Origin: BOG-908 sp965198825
GTDB lineage: Bacteria > Pseudomonadota > Alphaproteobacteria > Acetobacterales > Acetobacteraceae
NCBI GenBank assembly: GCA_965198825.1
Contig: CBDAQB010000001.1
Span: 620,001-684,000, forward strand
Reading direction: 5' to 3'
Length of the DNA stretch: 64,000 bases
Part shown: positions 51,884-59,170 of the stretch, in pieces
Numbering within the stretch: the first letter of the stretch is position 1
Layout: each line of letters starts with the position of its first letter
The notes under the pieces: model-generated
Told to the model about the DNA's origin: nothing
Databases searched by the model: none
What the model saw: the letters and a program-made list of their open reading frames with translations, nothing else
Position numbers and translations under genes: made by a program

Positions 51884-52606
51884 TTACGAGTGCCTGTCGG
51901 TGGTCAGCACTTTCAGCCCCAGCATCCGGGACAACGGCGCCGGATCACGCAAAAGCTCGCGCCATCCCAGTTTCCGCGACAGCGGCGCCGGGTTCGACGA
52001 CAGCACGCTCATCCCGGCCGCGCGCGACAGCGGCGCGGCATTCGATGACAAGGTGGAAAGCCCAAGCGCCGACGACAACGGCGCCGCCTTTCCGGTCAGC
52101 GTCGGCAGCCCGAGCGCCGAGGAAAGCGGCGCCGGATTGTGGGTCAGCGTGGCAAACCCATGTGATGTGGCGCCAGGACTTTGCGAGCGCGACAGCGTAG
52201 GCATACCCAGCAGACGTGACAGCGGCGCCGGATCGTGCGACAGCGTCGGCCAGCCGAACGCGTTGGAGAACGGTGCTGCGTTGTCCGGCGACACGCCGTG
52301 CAATCCCGCGTAACCGGCCATGCTCTGGCCTGCGTCCTCGGCGGGTCCCGCTGCCTCGAGCAATTTCGTCGCTTCCTGCGCATAGCCGAACGGCGGATCC
52401 ACGATCACCAGCGCCGCCCCGGCGCTCAAGCGTTCCGCCAGATGCGCGGCACTCTCCTGCGTGATGCCGTGGCGGTGCAATTCATCGGTGCCCGCTGCCG
52501 CGCCTGTTCCACCAATAAGCTGCGCATTTTCAAAACCGGCGTGCTTGAGCTCGTCGAATGCTTTTTGCGCATCGGCCGAGGCGTGGAACAGCCGGGAGAT
52601 CTGCAT
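51884..52606 (-). CDS. 16-residue repeat protein downstream of pucC
   Basis: This 240-residue protein starts with a domain of about 75 residues (LFHASADAQKAFDELKHAGF) that resembles the dA-x-x-A-x-x-x-L-x-x-aGF pattern of YflT/general-stress-like domains. The C-terminal half, from residue 110, is eight units of 16 residues with consensus APLSxxLGxxTLSxNP (for example APLSSALGLPTLTGKA). One unit is degenerate (SPGATSHGFATLTHNP). I do not recognise the repeat. GGAGAG precedes the ATG. It lies 70 bases after pucC on the same strand, so it may belong to the light-harvesting operon. Confidence 0.7.
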   Translation of the reverse strand: MQISRLFHASADAQKAFDELKHAGFENAQLIGGTGAAAGTDELHRHGITQESAAHLAERLSAGAALVIVDPPFGYAQEATKLLEAAGPAEDAGQSMAGYAGLHGVSPDNAAPFSNAFGWPTLSHDPAPLSRLLGMPTLSRSQSPGATSHGFATLTHNPAPLSSALGLPTLTGKAAPLSSALGLSTLSSNAAPLSRAAGMSVLSSNPAPLSRKLGWRELLRDPAPLSRMLGLKVLTTDRHS

Positions 52607-52631
52607 GGTGTGGGCTCTCCTTCAGGTTTAG

Positions 52632-52676
52632 GCGTGCATCCAGTTTGAAGCGTGCATCCAGTTCGAGGCGTGCATC
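52632..52676. repeat. Three tandem 18-bp repeats between pucC and the 16-mer repeat gene
   Basis: GCGTGCATC starts at 52632, 52650 and 52668, giving an 18-base period with CAGTTTGAA or CAGTTCGAG between. The region covers the intergenic space and touches the pucC stop. It may be a slippage product or a binding or processing site. Confidence 0.6.
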
Positions 52677-54089
52677 TCAGGGCCGATGGTTCTGCGGCAC
52701 CGCGCCGAGCACAGGCGCACCCGTCCGCCGAACCAGTGGGAGCAACGTTGCAAGCGTGGCAATCAGCAAGACGATTTCCAGCCCATAAACTGCATCGTAT
52801 CCCGACGCAGGGCTGAGCGCGTAAGGAAACTTCGCCGCTGCGACCATATCGCGCAGCACACCACCCAACGCGATGGCAGCACCCGCGGCGGAAGCCTGCA
52901 CCGCGCCCCAGGTACCCAGCGCCAACCCCGTCTGGTTGACGGGTGCCAGGTTCATGGTCGCCGTCAGCGTGCCATGGCCGAACAGCCCCGCGCCGAACCC
53001 AATCAGCAGCGTGCCCACGCCGAACAACAGCGCCGATCCCTGCGGCGCGGCCAGAATGACCAGCACGAAAGCCGGAATGCCGGCCAGAGCCCCGTAGCCT
53101 GCCATGCGGAACGGGTCCGCACCGCGGCCGAGCACGCGCGAGGCAAGGCCGAACCCGAACAGCCCGCCGATAGCCAGCGTCGCCGTGAGCTTGGTCGTAT
53201 CCCCCACGCTCAGATGCAGCACCTGCCCGCCATAAGGTTCCAGCAGCACGTCCTCCATGCTGAAGGCCATCGTCCCCAGCCCCACCACCAGCAGGCGGCG
53301 CAACGCCTGGCCGCCGGCGATAAAACTCTGCCAGGCCGCGGCGAAACTCGGCGGCCGGCCCGTCGAGGCTGGGCGCGAGCGCCTGCTCTCCTGCTTCCAC
53401 AGCGCCGTGATGTTCAGCACGATCGTCAGCACGGCGGCGGCCTGTATGACCTGCACCAGCCGTCCCGCCGTGAAGTCGGCGAGGAACACGCCGAACCCCA
53501 GTGCGCTGGCGATCATCCCCGCCAGCATCGTCACATACATCAGCCCAACGACCTTGGGCTGCGACGAGACAGGCGCCAGATCAGTCGCCAGCGCCAGCCC
53601 GACCGTCTGTATGGTGTGAAGCCCGGCCCCCACCAGCAGAAACGCGACAGAGGCTCCAAGCAGCCCGATCCAGGCCGGCGCAAGCGCGGCATTGCCCTGT
53701 CCCGCCAGCACCAGCAGCGCGAAAGGCATGATCGCCAGTCCGCCGAACTGCACCATCGCGCCCCTGAACATGAACGGCACGCGCCGCCACCCGAGCGCCG
53801 ACTGGTGCACGTCCGACCGGAACCCGATCAGCGTCCGGAACGGAGCCGCAATCAGCGGCAACGAGATCATGATGCCGACGAGCGAGGCCGGCACATGAAG
53901 TTCCACGATCATCACGCGGTTCAGCGTGCCGACAAGCAGCACCAGCGCCATGCCGACCGACACCTGGAACAGCGACAGGCGCAGCAGCCGCGAAAGCGGC
54001 AAATCCGGCGTCGCCGCATCGGCGAACGGCAGGAAACGCGTGCCCATGCCGATCCAGGCACGCATCGCCGCCTTACTGGCGCGGTTCAT
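52677..54089 (-). CDS. pucC: PucC-family light-harvesting assembly protein (BCD/MFS)
   Basis: This 470-residue, twelve-helix major-facilitator-type protein belongs to the PucC/bacteriochlorophyll delivery family needed for assembly of light-harvesting 2 complexes. The loop RTLIGFRSDVHQSALGWRR between helices 2 and 3 is characteristic (LG-x-R-x-P/R-form), and AFSMEDVLLEPYGGQVLHLS is the family motif in the middle. It directly follows pucB and pucA on the same strand, 54 bases after pucA. This context strongly supports the assignment. It acts in the cytoplasmic or intracytoplasmic membrane. Confidence 0.92.
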   Translation of the reverse strand: MNRASKAAMRAWIGMGTRFLPFADAATPDLPLSRLLRLSLFQVSVGMALVLLVGTLNRVMIVELHVPASLVGIMISLPLIAAPFRTLIGFRSDVHQSALGWRRVPFMFRGAMVQFGGLAIMPFALLVLAGQGNAALAPAWIGLLGASVAFLLVGAGLHTIQTVGLALATDLAPVSSQPKVVGLMYVTMLAGMIASALGFGVFLADFTAGRLVQVIQAAAVLTIVLNITALWKQESRRSRPASTGRPPSFAAAWQSFIAGGQALRRLLVVGLGTMAFSMEDVLLEPYGGQVLHLSVGDTTKLTATLAIGGLFGFGLASRVLGRGADPFRMAGYGALAGIPAFVLVILAAPQGSALLFGVGTLLIGFGAGLFGHGTLTATMNLAPVNQTGLALGTWGAVQASAAGAAIALGGVLRDMVAAAKFPYALSPASGYDAVYGLEIVLLIATLATLLPLVRRTGAPVLGAVPQNHRP

Positions 54090-54143
54090 CCGGCAAAAGC
54101 CAGAGGGGCCGCCCCTGGCTTTGCTGCCTCGGCCATGATCCGC

Positions 54144-54491
54144 TCAGTTGGTGCTGGCGGTTCGCGTGGGTACCGGCGCCACCGTTGTCGTCAACGCCGT
54201 GCGCGTCGTCGCGGCATTCACTGTCGGCGCCACCGTGATCACGAAGGAAGCCGGTGAAGCACCGGTAGCCGGCACAGGCGTCACTTTCATCGAAAACGCC
54301 GACGCCGACGGCGAAACCGGCACCGCCTCGGATGTACGTGTCCTGGTCCCACCTTCCCAGTAACGCGACATCCAGTCCGTATGCGTCATGACCGCGGTAT
54401 GCACGGCCAGCGACGTCAGCGCCACGCTGCCGAGAAACAGCGGCAAACCCACAGTCGGGTTCACCACGCACCAGATCCTGCCTTGGTTCAT
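54144..54491 (-). CDS. pucA: Light-harvesting alpha subunit with long C-terminal tail
   Basis: The first 48 residues are a light-harvesting 2 alpha subunit: MNQGRIWCVVNPTVGLPLF, then the membrane helix with the bacteriochlorophyll-ligand His31 in LAVHTAVMTH, then WMSRYWEGG. Tyr44 and Trp45 match the residues that hydrogen-bond B850 in Rhodoblastus/Rhodopseudomonas acidophila LH2, which suggests an 850-type rather than an 820-type absorption. About 67 extra residues follow, rich in Ala, Thr, Pro, Val and Ser (SEAVPVSPSASAF to the end). Typical alpha subunits are about 50-60 residues in total. The tail should project into the periplasm. The gene is between pucB and pucC. Confidence 0.9.
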   Translation of the reverse strand: MNQGRIWCVVNPTVGLPLFLGSVALTSLAVHTAVMTHTDWMSRYWEGGTRTRTSEAVPVSPSASAFSMKVTPVPATGASPASFVITVAPTVNAATTRTALTTTVAPVPTRTASTN

Positions 54492-54509
54492 TGCGAGTCC
54501 CTCCCGTTC

Positions 54510-54683
54510 CTAATGCAGCCAGGGCGAATAGATGTAAGCCAGGATCTGCGCGAATACGGACAACACGAAGAACACCCGCGCCCCATCGATGACATGCCTG
54601 TGCAGCTCTTCCGATTCAGGAATCGTCAGCCCGGTCGGCCAGACCTTATGGAGATCGTCGATCGAATTCGTGGAACCACTCAT
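54510..54683 (-). CDS. pucB: Light-harvesting beta subunit with Gln at the B850 ligand position
   Basis: This 57-residue protein has an N-terminal polar part, then EELHRHVIDGARVFFVLSVF and ILAYIYSPWLH, a clear LH2 beta subunit. His28 corresponds to beta-His12 of acidophila LH2. The residue aligned with the B850 ligand beta-His30 is Gln46 in VFAQILAYIY (CAG codon). In known beta subunits this position is His (AHFLAF). The ATG at 54683 fits the family length; longer frames are not needed. The first gene of pucBAC lies 18 bases from pucA. Confidence 0.9.
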   Translation of the reverse strand: MSGSTNSIDDLHKVWPTGLTIPESEELHRHVIDGARVFFVLSVFAQILAYIYSPWLH

Positions 54684-54787
54684 CGTAACGCCTTTCACCG
54701 CTTGGAAAGCTGCGTGCTGACACCCGCACGCGGGCTGCCAATCACCGCTACGATCCAAAAAAATCGCGGCGGCTGTCATCCTCAATG

Positions 54788-54837
54788 GACACATTCGTGT
54801 GTCAATAGAACGTTACGCTCGTGTCATCGGTTGTCAA
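54788..54837 (-). promoter_or_regulatory. Candidate pucBAC promoter with inverted repeats
   Basis: On the minus strand TTGACA (54837-54832) is followed after 16 bases by TAACGT. A perfect stem GACACA-TTCG-TGTGTC lies at 54788-54803. The stretch TGT(N12)ACG at 54800-54817 is one base from the PpsR/CrtJ consensus TGT-N12-ACA. These are visual matches, about 105-150 bases before pucB. Confidence 0.3.
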
Positions 54838-54888
54838 GCCGAACTTTCACCACAAGCAAGGTCTCGCCTCCGCTCCAAACCCACTTTC

Positions 54889-54931
54889 TTCTCCCTCCCC
54901 ATTCATAGGGGAGGGCCGGAATGGGGGCCGG
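54889..54931. repeat. C/G-tract repeat
   Basis: CTCCCTCCCC, ATAGGGGAGGGCCGG and a G-run form a C-rich/G-rich inverted pattern that occurs again after tlpA (61112-61155). It is a dispersed repeat of the kind often seen in GC-rich proteobacteria. Confidence 0.5.
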
Positions 54932-54988
54932 CCAGCCAAAATTTTTGCAAACTGGGACTCAGGAAGCGGAAGGGCCCAGCCAAACATC

Positions 54989-55023
54989 CAAAAGTTTTTT
55001 GCTTCTTTTTTTCAAAAAAGAAG
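54989..55023. repeat. Twin-hairpin element, single arm
   Basis: Arm B form with a C-G closing pair. Unlike other copies, it is not close to a gene stop (178 bases from the DUF4175 stop, about 300 from pucB). Confidence 0.75.
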
Positions 55024-55200
55024 ACGCTTCCCTAAGAGCCTGTCCCGGAATGCGCTAGGCCGAGTCAGCTGGCGTGGTTTGGCGAGCATCGGAGCGGAGT
55101 GGCCTCCAGGGCCATGAGCACCGAAGCATCGCGCCGAGGCGCGTCTCCGACACGACCGAACCGCGTCAGATGGCCGGCATAGTAGCATTTCAAGCCGGGG

Positions 55201-57693
55201 TCAGAACGGCTTCAACAGCCGCTCTATATAATCCAGCTCCTGCTGCTTACGCTCCCGGTCCGCATCCCGCCGGCGCAGCTCATCCTGAATAGCCCGGCTA
55301 CGCGCCTCCTCCCGCTTATCCGGCACATGCAATCCGGGATCGTCCCCTGCGCCCCCCTGGCCGTCCACGCTGCGTCCGAACGGATCGTGGCTGTGCCCGT
55401 CTTGGTCATCGCCCTGGTCGCCGGCCTGGTCGTCGCTTTCGCCGCCCTTGGTGTCGCCATTGTTCTGTTGCAGGCCGAGCTGCATCTGCCCGCCTTGCGG
55501 CGTCATTTGACGCGCCATGTCCTGGCCGCCCTTTTGCAGCGCCTCGACGGCGCGCCCTGCCGCCCCGCGCGCGTGCGCATCCTGGTCGTTGGTGAAGGAC
55601 TGACGCGCCTGGTTCATGTCCTCGCCGGCCTCGTCGAAATTCTTCGGCGGCTCGCCGCCCGAGGCGCCGAACGCGCCTTTCAGCGCCTCCAATGCGCGCG
55701 ACAGCGACTTCTGCGTATGCGCGTCGGCCTGCCGTGCGGCATGTCCCGCATCATCGGCACCCTCCTGTTCCGGTGGCGGCGGCTGCAAGAGATTGAAACC
55801 GGGGATGCGCTGCATGTCTGGCCGCGGTGCCGGCGCACGCGACTGCGCATGATCCATCAGCCCACTTTCCCGCTTGATGAGATCCTGCACCGCGCCCATC
55901 AGTTGCCGACCGCGCTTGGCCTGCTCGGCCTGCTTCTGCGCTTCCTTCGGGCTCATGATCTTCGCCGACTGCAGCTTGTCGAGCATCTTTTCCAGCTCTG
56001 CCATCTGCTGCCGCGCATCCTCCATGCGGCCTTCGCGCAGCGCCTGCTGCATCTTCTGCATTTTCTTGTCGATCGCGGCATTCGACAATTTCTGCGTATG
56101 CGGATCGAACGGCGCCAGCGCGCCCTGCCTCACCGCCTGCTGCGCTAGATCCTGCATGCGCTTGTCCAGCGCCTGCCGCAGCGCATCCATGCGCCGCTTC
56201 AGCTCGCTGTCAGGCAACTTGCCGCGCGCATGCTCCTCGAAACCCTTGCGCAAATTCTCCCGCGCTTCCGCCAGCGCGCGCTCCGACGCATCGGGCAACA
56301 ATCCATCGAGCGCCAGCGCCAGCGTGTAAAGCCGGCTCTCCGCCTCGTCGAACGCCGCCTGCCCATGCACGTCGCGCAGCAACGCCGAAATCGCGACAAG
56401 GTTGAGATAAATGCCGGTCTTTCCGCCATAGGCGAGCTTGGCGTCCGCCAGCGCATCGATGTCGGAAGCAGGGCTATCCTGGTCGGATGGCGCCAGCGCA
56501 AAACGCCGCCTTACATCGGCCAGCGCGCGCGCTAGCGGATTGCGGAACTGCCGTGCCGGCAGCAGCAGGCTTGCAGACGGGCTGCTCGCATGCTGCCCGG
56601 AGACATCGGTCGCCGAGAGCTGTGCCGTCATGCGCACGCCGGCATAAGGGTTGGCCGAAAGATCGGGCGAAGCAGCACCTCCCGCATCCTTCGGCGTTCC
56701 AGGCAGCGGCAGCGGAATATGCAAATGCGGCAGATCCGCGTGCCCCTCCGGCGCCAGATCCGCCGACAGCGACGCCACACCCCAGCGCTGCGAAACATGC
56801 CAGGGCAGGCGTGTCGAAAGCGATTTCGGCGCCGGCCCAGGCGGCTCGGACCACGCGACCACAGGCGGGTCGTTCGGCAGCACCGTCACCGGCCAATGCG
56901 CCACCTCACCCAGAAAACGCGTCACCCGCAACGTGCCGCTCTCGCTCAGCGCCAGCTTCGCCTGCCAGCTCTGATGGCCGAGCTTGGCGAATTTCTCCGT
57001 CCGGTTCCCAAGCGTGAGGTACGGCCCGAAGCGCCCGCCTGTGAGCGTCACATGCAGCATCGAACCCGCCGGCACCGTCACGCCCGAAGCATCGCCAGGC
57101 AGGAACAGCAGCGGCCGCCCCGTATAGCCCGGCGGCTCGATCCAGGCCTGCACCGTCGGCGCCGCGCCGAAAGAGGGCAGGTGCGGCAGGAACGCCCCCG
57201 CCAGCCGGTCACCCGCCCGCGGCCCAGCCACCACCAGCCCTGCGATCAGCAGCAGCAAGCCCGCCGCACGCAGCGCGAAAGGATCGGCTTCCACCAACCC
57301 AAGCGACGGCCCACGCAGCCGCAAACGCCCCAGCGCCGCCAACGCGCGCGCCTGATGCGCCGCCCAGAAAGCATCGTTCCCGCCATCCGCAGGCCTGTCG
57401 CGCAGCACGGCGAACGGCCGGTGCGCAATCCCGCCATCGCGCTCTAGCCGGCTCTCCGCGTCCGCAACCCCCGGCCGCCTGAATCCCCTCATGCCCAGCA
57501 CCACCAGCCCAGCCACCGCCGCGACCAGAACAACCAGCGCAGGCACACCTGCGACCGCCCCCGGCAGCCCGAACAGCCCAAGCCCCAGTAATGCCAGGAA
57601 CAGGATCGCCGGCCGCCAGAAAGCCCGCGCCAGCACCTCCACCCATAACACCAGCCGCGCCGCGGCCAGCATGGACCTGACCCGACGGTTCAA
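55201..57693 (-). CDS. DUF4175 (TIGR02302-like) membrane protein
   Basis: This 830-residue protein has two or three N-terminal membrane helices (residues 20-60 and about 142-160), a large extracytoplasmic beta-rich middle and a long charged helical part with repeated Met/Gln-rich segments such as KKMQKMQQALREGRMEDARQ. A Gly/Gln/Asp-rich tail ends LDYIERLLKPF. This matches the alphaproteobacterial DUF4175/TIGR02302 family, whose function is unknown; an envelope role is likely. The start is a TTG at 57693, overlapping the lysA stop (TTGA). The gene follows argH and lysA in the order often seen in relatives. Confidence 0.87.
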   Translation of the reverse strand: MNRRVRSMLAAARLVLWVEVLARAFWRPAILFLALLGLGLFGLPGAVAGVPALVVLVAAVAGLVVLGMRGFRRPGVADAESRLERDGGIAHRPFAVLRDRPADGGNDAFWAAHQARALAALGRLRLRGPSLGLVEADPFALRAAGLLLLIAGLVVAGPRAGDRLAGAFLPHLPSFGAAPTVQAWIEPPGYTGRPLLFLPGDASGVTVPAGSMLHVTLTGGRFGPYLTLGNRTEKFAKLGHQSWQAKLALSESGTLRVTRFLGEVAHWPVTVLPNDPPVVAWSEPPGPAPKSLSTRLPWHVSQRWGVASLSADLAPEGHADLPHLHIPLPLPGTPKDAGGAASPDLSANPYAGVRMTAQLSATDVSGQHASSPSASLLLPARQFRNPLARALADVRRRFALAPSDQDSPASDIDALADAKLAYGGKTGIYLNLVAISALLRDVHGQAAFDEAESRLYTLALALDGLLPDASERALAEARENLRKGFEEHARGKLPDSELKRRMDALRQALDKRMQDLAQQAVRQGALAPFDPHTQKLSNAAIDKKMQKMQQALREGRMEDARQQMAELEKMLDKLQSAKIMSPKEAQKQAEQAKRGRQLMGAVQDLIKRESGLMDHAQSRAPAPRPDMQRIPGFNLLQPPPPEQEGADDAGHAARQADAHTQKSLSRALEALKGAFGASGGEPPKNFDEAGEDMNQARQSFTNDQDAHARGAAGRAVEALQKGGQDMARQMTPQGGQMQLGLQQNNGDTKGGESDDQAGDQGDDQDGHSHDPFGRSVDGQGGAGDDPGLHVPDKREEARSRAIQDELRRRDADRERKQQELDYIERLLKPF

Positions 57694-59030
57694 GCGGGCA
57701 CCGCTAACGAAGAAGATGGCAGCAGAGGAGATTGATGGGTCATGGCCGGTACGATCTCTCCCTCGAACAGCGCATCCGCCCGCCCACGCGCGGTGATCAG
57801 GTGGGCTCTCCCCCCGTCCAACAGCACCTGCGCCGCCCGCGGCCGCGCATTATACGTAGAACTCATCACCGCACCGTAAGCCCCGGCATCCAGGATCGCC
57901 ACCAAAGCGCCATCCGCCAGAGGCGCCAGCAGCCTGTCCCGCCCGAAGATATCGCTGCTTTCGCAAACCGGCCCCACGATCTCCGACCGCTCGGGAGCCC
58001 GCACGAAATCCGCCGCCCCCACAGGCACAATCCCGTGCCAGGCATCGTACATGGCCGGCCGCACCAGATCGTTCATCGCCGCATCGAGCACCACGATCGG
58101 CCGCTCCATCCCGGCCCGCTTGGTGCGTATCACCCGAGCCAGCAGCAGGCCCGCACCCGCCACCAGCCACCGCCCAGGCTCGATCGCCAGCCCCACATCG
58201 AGCCCGCCGAACGCCTCCCCGATAGCCCCGGCCCAGGCCTCTGGCAGCGCCTCCGGCTCCCCCTGATACCCCACGCCAAGCCCGCCGCCGCAATCTACCA
58301 CCGCGACCACATGCCCATCGGCCCGCAACCCTTGGACCAGCGATGCCAGCCGCCCATAAGCCTCCCTGAACGGCGCCATGGCGAAAATCTGGCTGCCGAT
58401 ATGCACCGCCAGCCCACGCATCGCGATCCCCGGCAGCCCCGCGCCCTGCTCGTAAAGGCCGGCCACATCCCCCAAGGGAATGCCGAACTTGTCCGCCGCC
58501 CGCCCGGTGCTGATCTTCTCATGCGTGTCGGCGTCCACGTCCGGGTTCACCCGCAGCGCCACTGGAGCCTTCACCCCCATCGAAGACGTGACCGCCGAGA
58601 GCATCGACAGCTCCTCCGCGCTCTCGACATTGATCTGCCCAATGCCGTGCGACAGCGCGAGCCGAAGCTCCTCCTCCGTCTTCCCCACGCCCGAAAACAC
58701 GATGTCCGCAGGCGCAAAACCCGCCCGCAGCGCCCGCAGCAGCTCCCCGCCGCTCACCACATCCGCGCCCAACCCCTCGGCCGCGATGAGCGACAGCACC
58801 GCCAAATGATCCAGCGCCTTCACGGCATAATGCGCCGCCACCCCGGGCATCGCCGCGCGCAGCCGCCTGCACCGCGCGCGAATGGTCCCCGCGCCATAAA
58901 CATAGGCCGGCGTCCCGAACTCCGCCGCGACCGCCGCAAGCGGAACACCCTCCAGCAGCAACCCGTCGAAGGCGTGAGCCACAAGATGCGGCCGCGCCGC
59001 CAGCAACTCCCCAGCCGAAGGGTCGCTCAC
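57690..59030 (-). CDS. lysA: Diaminopimelate decarboxylase
   Basis: This 446-residue fold-type III PLP enzyme converts meso-diaminopimelate to L-lysine. The PLP lysine is in HYAVKALDH, and AVHIGSQIF and VDCGGGLGVGY are family blocks. CESSDIFGRDRLL carries the catalytic Cys of the second subunit. It starts at a GTG inside the argH stop (GTGA) and its own stop overlaps the DUF4175 start (TTGA), so the three genes are tightly coupled. Length is normal. Confidence 0.93.
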   Translation of the reverse strand: MSDPSAGELLAARPHLVAHAFDGLLLEGVPLAAVAAEFGTPAYVYGAGTIRARCRRLRAAMPGVAAHYAVKALDHLAVLSLIAAEGLGADVVSGGELLRALRAGFAPADIVFSGVGKTEEELRLALSHGIGQINVESAEELSMLSAVTSSMGVKAPVALRVNPDVDADTHEKISTGRAADKFGIPLGDVAGLYEQGAGLPGIAMRGLAVHIGSQIFAMAPFREAYGRLASLVQGLRADGHVVAVVDCGGGLGVGYQGEPEALPEAWAGAIGEAFGGLDVGLAIEPGRWLVAGAGLLLARVIRTKRAGMERPIVVLDAAMNDLVRPAMYDAWHGIVPVGAADFVRAPERSEIVGPVCESSDIFGRDRLLAPLADGALVAILDAGAYGAVMSSTYNARPRAAQVLLDGGRAHLITARGRADALFEGEIVPAMTHQSPLLPSSSLAVPA

Positions 59031-59170
59031 GGATGCGTCGGATAGGTCTTGTGGTAGGTGATCTGGTCAGGCGGCCCGGGCGGGCTAGGTGCGTTCTTCT
59101 TCCCGCAGGCGCTCAGCACCAGCGCCGCCCCTGCCAGCGCCGCAATCCAGCGCGACGCCTGCGCCGCCAC
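59027..59170 (-). CDS. Putative internal LptM-like lipoprotein
   Basis: Within the 3' end of argH, in the same frame, a GTG at 59170 would give a 47-residue protein. It would begin VAAQASRWIAALAGAALV, a normal lipoprotein signal peptide, with lipobox LSAC (Cys22) and a mature CGKKNAPSPPGPP tail ending in TYPTHP. LptM-like lipoproteins, which help outer-membrane LPS-assembly maturation, normally have their own gene between argH and lysA. Here only an internal start could release one. No strong ribosome site is evident before 59170, so expression is uncertain. Confidence 0.45.
   Translation of the reverse strand: MAAQASRWIAALAGAALVLSACGKKNAPSPPGPPDQITYHKTYPTHP

Larger units (their letters stand above)
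54684..55200. other. Upstream region of pucB and intergenic spacer
   Basis: These 517 bases contain the pucBAC promoter region (next entry), a C/G-rich repeat (54889-54931) and one arm of the twin-hairpin element (54989-55023). The last 170 bases before the DUF4175 stop show no gene, only a possible decayed frame. No other feature is visible. Confidence 0.5.

Noticed and set aside
52686..54257. 523-codon plus-strand frame opposite pucC
   Set aside because: It is antisense to a well-supported twelve-helix PucC protein.
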